Assembly (NCBI GenBank): GCA_973895155.1
Contig: OZ316895.1
Coordinates: forward strand, 6,758,001-6,822,000
Direction of reading: 5' to 3'
Length of the DNA: 64,000 nucleotides
From: Marsupella aquatica
Taxonomy: Eukaryota > Marchantiophyta
Part shown: piece by piece, positions 12,415-23,774 of the stretch
How positions within the stretch are numbered: position 1 is the stretch's first letter
Layout: each line of letters begins with the position of its first letter
Made by a program: the position numbers and the translations under genes
Notes under the pieces: model-generated
What the model was told of the DNA's origin: nothing
Database searches by the model: none
The model's input: the letters and a program-made list of their open reading frames with translations, nothing else

Positions 12415-14600
12415 GCTTATTCTGAAGAAACTCACATTTGATATTGCTATGCCTGAATTCTACAAACAGACTCTACAATTTCCCCATTCTTTGAACGCCA
12501 CCTGGTGAGCCTCGTAAGCCTTCTCCGTCATCCAATGTTTTACAATGCACAAGTCTAGAGACAGTACTAGTTTCCCCACTTTGTTAGCTTCCTGTACTGA
12601 ATCATGTTGGTGAATGCATGAAAACCCGTGGAATGGAAGTTTGTCCTCTCCCAGTTGCTAAAGAAATACTTTCTGAGTTATTATTTTTACTTGTGTTGAT
12701 ATATCATGTTGGTGGATGCAAAAAGTCCAGAATGGGAATCCCCTCTTTCTATTTGGTACTGTCGCGGCCGGGTGCTCGAGAAATACTTTCCCATTTTTCA
12801 TCCTTAGGTTTCGTGATACAGAGTTTTTCCATACGCAGTTCAATTGCAAGGCGCAAGGCCGAGACCCCTCACGCATACTCTTACAGAGCGTCGGGCCTCA
12901 AGACCTTCCCTTTTTCTTCCCTTTGTGTATTAAAAGACTTACAAGTAAGCATTTGTCACTAAACCTTCCACCACCACCACCGCCCCCCCCCCCCCCCCGC
13001 CCCCCTAACGATCTTGTGACAAATTATTCCATAGACGTTTCCAGTGTGTGACCTCACGGCTTTGATTCCTCCTTTCTCCCCTATCTTGAGAACCCAATAA
13101 ACAAACAGTAGCCACTAACAACCGACGCCCTCCTACAATCTCGTGGGAATCCGCACTTCCGTACTCTGAGAGCGTAAGTTCTGACACCGGATCCAACAGA
13201 AGCATAACCAAGGGAAGAAGGATACCAATCCACATATCCTGGAAAAAGGAAGTCTCCAAATGCTTATCATTTCACTCAGCAGAATGGCTACGGCCTCCGT
13301 ACACCTAAGAGATCCGCGCTCTGGAATGACGGTCAATATGATTGTATTGAATTGGATGTCAGTTTTTCCAATTCACTACGATACATTAGACTTTTCGCTG
13401 AATGTACAACATATTTGTTTCTTTCCACATTCTACCAGCATCCATCAAATGCTCTTCTGACGCTGTATATGCTTTCAGTCGACTAATCACGTGAGGCACT
13501 TTCGAATGGTTTGCTTGGAGTGATCATAAATGTACATGTAATTTACCGGTTTTTTCACTGCAATCTTCGTGTCATTTTTCTGGAAAGCACACATGTGGCA
13601 AAAGTGGACTGCTATAGTTCCCTTGTATTCATATAAGAATTCTTTTGTGCTAGAGAGAGATGTCTTCGAACAGATTTTGTTTCTTTTTCTTCTACACGCG
13701 AAGACAACCGTCCCAAGTTCACTGCCAGAAAACCAGGAAAGGGACGTTCACTGGAATGTCGGTTATCTACAACGGTAACCGTGTGACCTGAGAACTTCCT
13801 CAACTGGTTTTTTGGCACGAAAGGGACTCAAAACTTTATTGAGTAACATCAACGTTCTAGACTTTTGGCCAAGCTTCACCTACGAAAGCAAGGCAGATGC
13901 TAAGCTAAAATTCAGAGTGACCATTCATTTTGAAAGGATTTTGAAAGGTAGTAATCATTTGTCAAGGAAATTTTTCAGAGTATGCATGGGACACTCCGCA
14001 CATAGAAAGACTCTACCGTTGGCCGCTGACAATGTTACTTTTGCCGTCCTCTTGAGTGGGAGCCTACACACAAAACATCTGGGTGGCTTCCGGTAACCGC
14101 TGCACGAAGGAAGGAATCGAACAGTTCCCTACCGTTCGTTAGAAGTCGAGAAACTGCCCAACCCCACTTCGAGATATACAATTGTCAAGAGGAATGTCAA
14201 CAGGAGGATGACCGCGAAATTTCTTAAAGGCGGCGAAATCTATTACAATTTGAGCTACTGCACCCCAGTCTTGGACGTTCTGCGGGAGTCACCAGTAATG
14301 ACTTCTTCAAGTTTTGCAGCATAGAACACCCCTAACTTGAAATCTAGCCCTCACCCACGCGCGGAGTGCTGCAATTCACTTCCTAAAGAAGTGAGAATAA
14401 CTTCAATAATCCTTTTGCTAATAAGAAGTAATACATTGACCTAACTTTGTTTTATTTCTTCAGCTCATCTCTCATGGGGAGCGACTATAAGACTGGCGAA
14501 TGTTTATTTCTATTTCCAGCCCATCCTAAACTGAAATTGTGAAATCATGTAAAGAATTTGAATGTCTGATGTTTGGTAGCTTTCTAGAAATGCCACACAG
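12415..14600. other. Stretch without a supported gene; poly-C run
   Basis: Contains a poly-C tract at about 12985-13008. Frames such as 12716-13051 and 13812-14096 show no recognisable domain. The last few hundred bases lie just downstream of the O-methyltransferase stop codon and may include its 3' untranslated region. Confidence 0.4.
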
Positions 14601-14620
14601 ATGAATGAAATCCGTAACCA

Positions 14621-16461
14621 TTATTCTTTAAACGCAACAATAAAAGCATAGGAACGAGTATTCTCAATTACAGTAAATCTTAGGAATCCAGCAGCTAACA
14701 AGAGTCTTTCATATTCCTCCTTATATCTCTCCCGGGCTCCCTCCATGAATGCCAACAATATGAGGTCTATATGTTCAGTGTAGATGGCGGGAGCGCTATT
14801 GTCCCCCTTATTTAGAATGTACTCCGCGATGATTACCTTGCCGTTTTTGGGGAGTGCCCTGTGACAGCTCTTGAGGACCTCGATGGATTCTTTGTCTCCC
14901 CGGTCATGCATGACTAGCTGTATCACCAGCCCGAGAACAACGATTTGTACAACTTATATTCAGTCAAGGAAGTATAGCGCTCTCCTGATCTTAACTCCAG
15001 CGGCAAGAGCAGTTCAGGCAGGACGCTTGAAAACTATGTGACCCATACTAGAGACCAAAACTTCTTAATTGCATTGCTTGAGAATGGGCACAGGGAACCT
15101 GAATCTCCACATTGATCAGTTTGGAGTACTCTGGTCGACAATCATCAACTGATTCTATAAAAACGATGTTTCCAGACACATGGCAGCACAAACCTTTAGT
15201 AACATCGCATCTCCTGACGGCACAGCCTCGAAGAAATTCCCCGCTACATGCTTCACACCTGAAGCAAAGCGGACAGAGAGTGAAATCACTATCTAAAAGG
15301 CAATACCACTCAGGAGCATCTTCTCACAAAACATTCGAATAACTGTAAAATTGACGAAGCTGACTATTCGCTAGTCGAGAAGTATGATTGAAGTCTTCAA
15401 GGATCAAAACCCTGAACATTACTCACCTTTAATCGGAGGAGCCGTAGCAATTACAGGCGGCAGGTCGAAGTTGATGCCTTGCATGCGTGGGTACTCAGCA
15501 ACAATCTCAGCGATTGTAGCTCCCCAGCCTCCTCCGACGTCCACGAGAGTATTCACGCCGTCAAGCACACCACACTGTCGTAGGTCGTCCATCATGTTAT
15601 CTTTGTGGGAGTTAAAGTAGCTCACCATCCCGTCCTGAATCAACGCCCCGTACTCCGTGTTTTCCTTGTTACCATACTTAAAAAATTCTAGTCCGTGAGC
15701 CTTTACGAAGGGGATGGCAGTCTCATCTAGAATGACTTCGTGCAAATGACCCCAACAACCAAACGAGGTCGGGTTCAACTGGAGATCTGTGGTTTCCAAA
15801 TAGGTCCACATAAGTGATGTTCAAAGCCGATTTTTAATTATCCGGCCTCTACATGCATTTGCTAACGAATCGCTTGAACTTGTCGCCAAAATGAAGAACA
15901 CAACTTTTGAGGAGAAATCTACGTGCAAAGCTAAGCTTCACACCCTGCTGTTCACTCCCCAGCTACGATAATGTTCATCCGGGTTGAGTGAATATGAAGA
16001 AACCCTTCCAAACAAAACGACTGAGATTCGGACTGTAATGAATTTGAATCCACAATGAAACAATTAGAACACTCACCTGCGATTGATATGAGGTTCGACT
16101 CGTTCTCTTGGATGAACCATTTCGAGACGTCCGTGAGACCGTACACAATTTCCCTTTCGCTGTCGAAGGACTCGCTGAAGAACCCTGCCCTCACCAAAGG
16201 TCTGAGTACGCGTTTCAGATTATTGTACGAAGTGGGTCCGGGAGTGGACTTGGTTGGCAGCTGCGCTAGGATCTCCGCACCCGAGAGCGACCTTCTTCCC
16301 TCTGCGTTAGCCATGATGTCTGGAATGCCCAATTCCAGAACAGCCTTCAGCGCCATTGAAACGCTGAATTGCAAGATCATGTTGTGTGCAACGTACATAC
16401 TATCATCGCGCTGTGGAGCATTGCCACAGCTGCTGCCGCTTGTAGTTTCTTTCTCCATCAT
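14621..16461 (-). CDS. SAM-dependent O-methyltransferase, COMT-like
   Basis: Plant caffeic-acid-type (class II) methyltransferase, which transfers methyl from S-adenosylmethionine to a small phenolic hydroxyl in the cytosol. Four exons give 368 residues: 16461-16077, 15786-15427, 15258-15194 and 14917-14621, all GT/AG with continuous phase. Residues 1 to about 110 form the dimerisation domain. The SAM-binding glycine loop VDVGGGWG is at about 210-217 and FDLP at 235-238. Next comes VAGNFFEAVPSGDA, the usual 'GGDMFxSVPxxDA' block. The catalytic His is H274 in LVMHDRGDKE. Most family members have HDW here; this one has HDR. Length is normal for the family. Start is the first of two adjacent ATGs. 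The substrate cannot be told from sequence. No related pathway gene lies next to it. Confidence 0.9.
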
Positions 16462-16469
16462 CGAAAATT

Positions 16470-18990
16470 CGATGAAACTAAGCTCCGTTTCTTCCGAATC
16501 GAAGCTCCCTCAACTCCCCACCTCGTGAAAAGATCGACAGGGAGCTTTGGCATCTCTCTATATCCACCTGCCTTGAACGCTGAGGATTGAGTGATGAGAT
16601 TCATTTGACGGCCAAGATGACTTTTGGGTTCAAGATGTCATGTGGCCTCTCTTGCGAATGCTCAGCTACACCTCTATGAAACTCACACCCCTTTCAAATT
16701 CACAGCCAATCGCCCAAAAGCAAATCTTACATCTGATACGCTAGCAACATGAAATCTTTCTGCCTTGAAAAATCCAGTTGAATTCATGCGACAGGACAGC
16801 CTACATGCAGCAGGGTGGCCCACAAGGGGGGGACAACAGGTCGATGTGCCAGAACCCGATGGGACGGGCGTCAAAGTGGAAGCTAATTTAAGCCTGGGAT
16901 CTTGCTTTATCTGATACGTAATCTGGCAAAATCAAATCTGATTCCAACTACAGCATGAGGAATTTTCTTGACAGGAGCTTCTTCAAGCGTTGGATTTGCT
17001 GCTAGCCCTTGTTGAAGATAGGTTTTGGATATCAGCCTTTGTATGGATCAACGAAAGCATCGAATCGAGCTGGTAGAGTGTCTGAATTTTTATAATTAAA
17101 ATTATTGGTTCAGTGAAATTCCAGCAGCTCCTCCACTTTCCTCATTTTGCTGTCCTCGCATATTACTCCTGCTTCGCAATTCTGTTCACTCGATTTGCAC
17201 TTCTCCTCCAGCTGAAAAAATCGTTGCCACTTTATGTAGTACTTTGAGGGTCATTCTGGATTTCTCTGTTTCGGATTGCTCTTCCGTTGCTTCAGTTTTG
17301 CCAGCCTCAAGCCTTCGCGTTTATTTGCTTCAGGTTACTCATTTGAAGGTTTCTTCCATGGTTTTCTCTGTTTCTCGATTTCTTTGCTTTTAGATTGGTT
17401 TGCTCCGGATCATTGCTTCGGATCATTGCTTCGGATCTTTGCTTCAGATTGGAAGCTAAGTGTTGGGAACAGGGCAGATTAGTATTGTTGTTTTCCTTCA
17501 CTTTTTGTCAGTTCTTACCCAAAATTTTCCACCGAAGCAACGCTCGTGGATAACAGCACTAAGTTCAGGACTCGGAGAGTTTTCTTCGTCAAGATATAGT
17601 TCTCGAAAGGGTTTAATTTCGGATTGCTACCAATGCCCCTCTTTTGCTTTTCTCTTCTCTTCTTGGCTTTGGGCTTCTCAGGCAGTTGCTCTCAAGCAAC
17701 CCTCAAAAACCTAGCAAACGGGACAAGGAACGGAACAGATTGAAGCCTAATTCTCTCCAACGTACTTGAGCTCCGAGCTACAATTCTGTCACTTCCATTC
17801 CGACTCCCATCACTGCCTTGAAAAGAAATTTTCGCCATGAAGCGGCGCGAGGCGGACTACAGTCATTAGCTCTGCTCTCAGTTTTCACAGAACAGAGCTT
17901 CCACAGACGAGCCCAATCAATGTCATGACATGCAAAAATGCAAATGTATGTGATCACTTTCAAGAAATGAAGGGCAACTCAAAGGTGTGATAAACGCTGT
18001 CTAACAAGCTCTGGCTGCGATGGCCATCGCTTAAACTCGGGATAACCCTACAAGCTCATAACCCTGAGCAAGAACATACCTATGGCCGGGAGAGGCTCCG
18101 AGACACGGGTGAGGCTTGCTAAGTTAATCGAAAAGCTTTAAATATAGGAGGTCAAAATCCACTACGAAGAAGAGCAAAAATATTCTCTTGGCTCGTCCGT
18201 TCGTGGATGACTCAATAGTTGGAGTACGTCGCTCTGCATTGCAAAGATTTTATTTTACACTAAATCTCCCACGACAACATGCATCAAGATGCAACCAAAG
18301 TTTGGTAACTTCGCAGGGAGAAATTCGCGAAGCGTATGACACAGTAAGATGCCTCCAGTCGGTGTGGAAGTCGGTGTGGGGAAGACGGCAAATTGAGTGA
18401 TACACATGGCAAGAGTAAAACTGACCATATTAATTGTCCTCTCACGAACACGATCCGTCGAATGCGGGGAAAATGTAAATCGTGGCTAGTAGCAACCAAG
18501 TGTTCCAGCGGATCGGATCTCTCGTTCGAACAGAGTAGTTGTGTGCAGTGTGGACGTCTGTGTTGCTTTGGTCGCCGTCGGCCAATGCTGGCTTCGATCG
18601 GCCCGTTTGTCATCGAAGCTATGAGGGCATGGCTAGTCCGGTCTCTTCATGCATTATTTATTAGATTTAATTTCCATCGATCACAGCCAAATTTGATTCG
18701 TTGATGAATTCACGAGAGTGACACATGCATGATATTGAAGGCCATGATGCATACGGCGCCGTGTTCCGCTGCGGAATGCAAGGAACGTTCCAATAATAAG
18801 TGTTTGTTGGAATGTTGGCCCAGCAGATCCGATCTGCACAGGCCATCACGATTGCTAAAACCCGTTCCGTGCAAAAGATTTGATTCGCCGTGCCCAGATT
18901 TGTTGTTTCAAGCAAAAGATACTGAGCACTTCTTCCAAGGAATCCACAGAAAAGTACAATTGCAAAGGACTGTACTTGTCGTTTTAGGAG
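16470..18990. other. Intergenic stretch upstream of the O-methyltransferase
   Basis: Probably holds the O-methyltransferase promoter in its first part. Around 17.27-17.46 kb is a short imperfect array of 'gatcattgcttcg'-like units on the + strand. No gene is supported. Confidence 0.4.
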
Positions 18991-19000
18991 AATAAAATTT

Positions 19001-19047
19001 GAGTCGCAGATATATAAACTAAGAAGAAGTCTATATATCTGCGACTC
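19001..19047. repeat. Perfect inverted repeat / hairpin
   Basis: GAGTCGCAGATATATA at 19001-19016 is exactly matched by its reverse complement at 19032-19047, with a 15-base spacer. A transcript would form a 16-bp stem. It is too short for a typical plant microRNA precursor. It could be the remnant of a foldback element or a transcription-end structure. Confidence 0.85.
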
Positions 19048-19399
19048 ACAAGACGTATATGCGCGTCACGAGGAATGTTCAGGCAAAGAATGAAAGCGGA
19101 ATTATTACCTTTTGCGGCTGTATTGCCAGTTGAAGGTACTGTGGGGACTGGGGAGTCTTCAACAATCTGTCAAAGTCTCGAACAGAGTCAATTGTGAAGA
19201 TCGATGCACACCGATATTTCGTAGGCACCTGTCTTAAATGAATTTTGACATCCCCTGAGAACTGTAGATCGATATTACTGGTGTTGTCGCGGATACAGCA
19301 ATCATGATTCACCTATGTCATTTTAACCACCTAACCGTTGCTGACTGATCATTTAAACAGGTACTACACTCTCTTTGCTGAAAAGCCACAGCCTTAACT

Positions 19400-20026
19400 C
19401 TGGATCCAGGCGACCATGAAGTAGATATGACTAGTGCCGTTTGAGTTGTCAGTTATCTCAGCTCTTATTCTCTAAAAGATTGGGCGGTCTTTTCTAGAAG
19501 ATCCAATCAACCTCCTGGCAAAAGCTAACAGAGAATCATAGCAAATATGATCATGCCAGTGGCGCCGAGGGGCAGGCATCACACAGGGCAATCCATGACA
19601 TGATTGAATCACCTCCAAATGATTTCCACAGTTAGCACAATGAGTGGTCTACACTAGTTCTTATCAAGGTGGATAAATTGATCCATAGCAGAAGCTGTCT
19701 TGTCCAAGGAACCTCCAGGTAGCCACTGAATCACTACAACAGCTGTAAAGCTCCACTGTGGCCAAAGTAGTCTTGGCATAGGTATTATGAGACAAATCAC
19801 GGCCACAGCAGGCTCGTACGAGAACATCCTGAGCAAGCGGTGAGAAATGAGGGCTCCCCCACTGAGCTTTCCACCTTTTCTTGCATGCCAACCCAGGCTC
19901 GAGGATGGTGCTAATCACTAGGTCTGTGTTCCGTAGAGCAAGCTGTAGCCTGGATTTAGATTTCCGTAGTAAGCCCTTGGTAAGCGGGTTAGTTGACTTG
20001 GAATTAAATGGATTTAAGGACTTCAA
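19400..20026 (-). mobile_element. Probable LINE reverse-transcriptase C-terminal remnant
   Basis: On the minus strand a frame from 20026 to 19664 continues, after a frame change, into a segment of the form C-x2-C...H...C...R-H-x3-H-x-I around 19640-19510 (includes HCANCGNHLEVIQ). Such Cys/His clusters followed by a basic helix close LINE-type reverse transcriptases. No catalytic YxDD motif remains, so it is a decayed fragment. The call rests on pattern resemblance only. Confidence 0.35.
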
Positions 20027-20264
20027 TCATTAACTCTCAGTGCCACTCTACGTTATCAACTGAAGAGAAGCATATGCTAACTCAATCGACGAAAACTTAC
20101 AGCTTCAGACTTCAGATATGAGTAGTGTTGCACGTTTTCAATGGTCGAAAATTCAGCTAACGAATGGAGTTTCGAGGAATTCCATCTACACATGCTTATT
20201 GCTACAGATATTGTTTCCGGTAGAGATTTCCAACTTTTGGTGCGACTGAGTTATTAACTAGCAA

Positions 20265-23200
20265 TCAATGCAAGGGTGTGAGGGAGAATGTTTTGGTAAT
20301 ATCTGCGATCGCACGAGGACCAAAGTTGGCATAATAGCTGCTGGGGCCGAGGTTTGGCGAGGTTGTGACATAGAGAGCGCGTACAACGCTAGGATATACT
20401 ACCTCAGGACTGGTAGAATTATAGTCCACTGAAATTGAAGGAGGGACAAGAGTTGTAGACGAGGTAAAAAATGAAGAGACAGAACTCTTCTTCTTTACAT
20501 TATCAAAGGCGACGACTGAAACAACGGCTGAAACATGCACTACTTGGCATTCCGACCATTGTTTGCGGCCATCTGATGCCAAAATTTGGCATTTACATAT
20601 TCTAAAACTCTGTATGTATAAATGGAAACACCATATATACCTCGAGTTCAAAGGCATGGAGGCTAATTCTCGATCCAAATTATGATCCGGTGCTGGTAAT
20701 GCTACTGATGGTTTCGAGTCAACCAGCCACCAGGAACCAGTAGCACTTCGGGAGTTCTCTGGAGGAGCGTACATAAAGAGGCTGAAATAAGGGGAGGGTA
20801 CCCAGTTCCAATCATCATAATCATCAAACTGCCCAAAACGGAGCACCATGTCGAAGGGGTTGAAGTGATAGTAACCGGAGGAACCTGCAACTTCTACACC
20901 GTTGTCTTCAAAATAGCGTGGGTCAGGGAACAGTGTCACGTAGCCGCCTATCTTCCTTAAGCTTTGCTCGGTCCTCAAATTTCTTGTCATCAGGATGTCC
21001 CCTGGACACAATGTAAAGCTGGGGCAAAACTCTCCTGGGGACATGTATGGCAGATTGTCAGGGCGAACCAGTTGTGGCAAACTTTGGATGGCTTGTGACT
21101 ATTGTTAGAGAAAATGTCAATATACTCCAAAATTTGAAACTTAGATACAGTAGAAGCGAACCGAAGAATACGGAAATTTATACCTGGGTAAACCTTTCCA
21201 GTTGGTGACATTGTCATGACCGCGCGATGCCTAACTTGAGGTTGCGCATTTACACGTCGAAGTCGACAAGAACCGACTACGCTTGTTGATCTGCACTTGT
21301 TGTCGATTTCGACACGGCGACTGAGTTCTATGTCTGGAGTTGCAACTCGAAGCCTTTGCAGTAATCCAGCAGGTAAATCGGCCTCTGCTGTGTAAGGCAC
21401 GTCAAACCAATACGAGCTCTTCGAAGTCGTTAATAAATTCGCCAATGGCTTTGAGTTTCGAGCTTCAAGTCTTCTTTGTGATAACCAAGCAGGTAGATCG
21501 GCTTCTGTTGGGTAAGGCACATCAAACCAATACGAGCTTTTCGAAGTTTTGACTGTGGGCTCTGAATCTGACGTTGCAACTCCTCTTTCCAATGACCCGG
21601 CTGGCAAATTGGCACCTGTTGAGTAAGGCACATCAGACCAATACGAGGTTTTCGAAGGATTGCTACCAACATCCACTGCAGGCTTCGACTCTGGAGCTGA
21701 GACACAGTTCTGTAATAATCCCGCTGATTCATCGGCTAAGTTGGGCACATCTAACCAACACGAGCTTCGCGAATTTTTGCTACCAGCTTCCACAGCAGGC
21801 TCTGAATGTGGAATTGCAGTTATGTTTTGTAATAACCCAGTTGATACATTTGCATCGGTTGAGCAAGGCCGCAAGTCAAAGCAACACGAGCCCTTGGAAT
21901 GTTTGCTATCAGCATCTGTAAGCTCTGAGTCTGGAGTTTCCAGTTCTCTGCTAGATTGTAACAACCCAGCTCGTGGACCGGCAACTGAGAAGGGGGGCAT
22001 GTCAAACCAACACAACCTTTTGGACGGCTTGATGGTGGGGTTGCTACCAAAATCCTCTGCGGGTTCTGAATCTGAAGTGGAAACACCTTTTTGTAATAAC
22101 CCATCTGGTAGATCGGCATCTGCTGGGTAGGGCACGCCAAAGCAATCCGAGGTTTTGGTCCTGTTATCAACAGAATCCACCACAGGCTCTGGATCTAGAG
22201 TTGTAATACTACTTTGTGATAAGCCATCAGCTGAGCACGGTTCGTCAACCCGGTACGACATTTTCAAAATTTTGTTACCCACATTCGCCACGGGCTCTGA
22301 ATCTGGAGTTGCAGCTCTTCTCTGTAACCTATCTAATAGTCCATCTGGTAGATCGGCATCTGATGAGTAGGGCACGTCAAACCAATAAGCGCTCTTTGGA
22401 GTTTTATTCCCCCCCTTTCTGAATTTTTGGAATGGCGTCCTAGCTCTTGGATAACTGTTGGTTCTCTTTGCTACGCCGCCCTCCTTGTGTGGCTTGTGGG
22501 CAACCTTGGATGCATTTGTAGGGCCTGGTGTGTCCGACCGGCGATCACGACGGCTCGTATCCATATCCACATTACAGCTCTGGGAGTTCTTGGATAGATC
22601 GGCAACATTCTCAAAACAAGTGCCCCGGCTATCGATGGCACGAACGCCAGAAATTCTCGAGTGCTGCGCTTGCTTGTCCAAGTTCACGGTATTGTTCGCA
22701 CTGTAGGGCTTAGGTTCCAGGCCACTCAACAAAGCAGAACAATTCCTTAACGACGTTTGAGCATGGATATCATTTGGTAGCATAGGCTGTTCCATCTTCG
22801 GAATGCTTGACTCATGATTTGATATTTGCCATTGCCCGAGATCCTGGCTGGAATCTACTGTAGTGGGACATGTGGTTGCGGGACTCTTTGGAGTTTCCCC
22901 AGGCTTCTGTGTGTCATCATGTAGCGACTCCGCTTGCGATTTAATGTTACAGAACAGAGTGTAACAAGATTTCTCTGGTGGTTCGCTTTGTTCAACAGGG
23001 GATGTTAATTTTGGAACTTTCTCCTGAGGTTCAGGCAAATTTGTATCCGGTGTCATGCTAGGATTGCACGTACACGGTTCGTTTTCAAGCTCGAAGGTAT
23101 CGTCATGACGTCTGGACTTTACAAAGTCTCTGGAGAAATTGTAGTTCCAAGGTCCACATGTCGGTCTCGAGCGTGCTACGGGGAAGGTAGAACAGGAACC

Positions 23201-23761
23201 CAATTTAGAGGTAACAGTCTTTGCTCCTGCGTCCAGTTTAAGGTTAGGCATACAATCTGGTTCATGATATTCCGAACGACTGGATGTCCTTGGATTGGCT
23301 ACAACATCAGTGAAATCATCGATAGATCCTTGAGGATTCGCTATCAGTTCCAGTGAAAAGTGTACACGGCGAATCCTTTTGAATGCTGACCTTTCAGGTT
23401 TGTAGAGTGGATGGTCAACTACTGGGGGCTCTCTCGTCTTGCTCTTGGTAGGGCATTCATGCTCTCGGGGTTCTAGATCTGCATGGTCGTCCGACTCTTG
23501 ATGTGTTTCATCAAATGTTTGCCCTTCAGGTTTTGCTGGCCTTGGCAGCTCGGACGGTAGGGAATTCCACATGGTTGAAGAAGGTAAATTAGATTGCCAT
23601 TCATTCTCAGCCGCGACCACGGCCGGATCATTTGGGCTCTCGGGTGGGCTACATGTACAGTCATCGCCAATTGCTCTTTTAGAACCCAAAAGGGGAAGGT
23701 GAATTTTCGATGACCAACTAGGAAATGGACGCTCCACTCGTGTCCAGAAGTTCCAATCCAT
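20265..23761 (-). CDS. Unrecognised ~1,134-residue protein with nine ~40-residue repeats
   Basis: Exon 1 (23761-21184) encodes 859 residues; a GT/AG intron then joins exon 2 (21091-20265). The first 450 residues are polar, rich in Ser/Pro/Glu and probably disordered, with a RRVHFS segment (about 131-136) fitting a PP1-docking RVxF motif. Residues about 457-810 (DNA 22393-21330) hold nine degenerate repeats of the type 'SxYWFDVPYxxxADLPxGLLQR...TPDSEP'. Exon 2 has Trp/Tyr-rich, folded-looking sequence (SGYYHFNPFDMVLRFG, DDYDDWNWVPSPYFSLF) unknown to me. The splice chosen (CCCAG|GTATAA to CACAAG|CC) keeps phase but has a weak acceptor. The frame is long and strongly non-random, so I take it as a real gene. 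No function is assigned. Confidence 0.65.
21330..22393 (-). repeat. Coding tandem repeat array (~115-125-bp unit)
   Basis: DNA-level repeats inside the preceding gene. The + strand shows recurrent 'gtaaggcacatcaaaccaat' blocks at spacings of about 105-135 bases, e.g. near 21391, 21511 and 21625. Units differ at many positions yet hold the reading frame, which suggests selection on the protein. Confidence 0.75.
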
Positions 23762-23774
23762 GCCGTGATATTTA

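Noticed and set aside
19001-19047. Hairpin as a microRNA precursor
   Set aside because: The stem is 16 bp with a 15-base loop, shorter than needed for a plant microRNA duplex with flanking stem.
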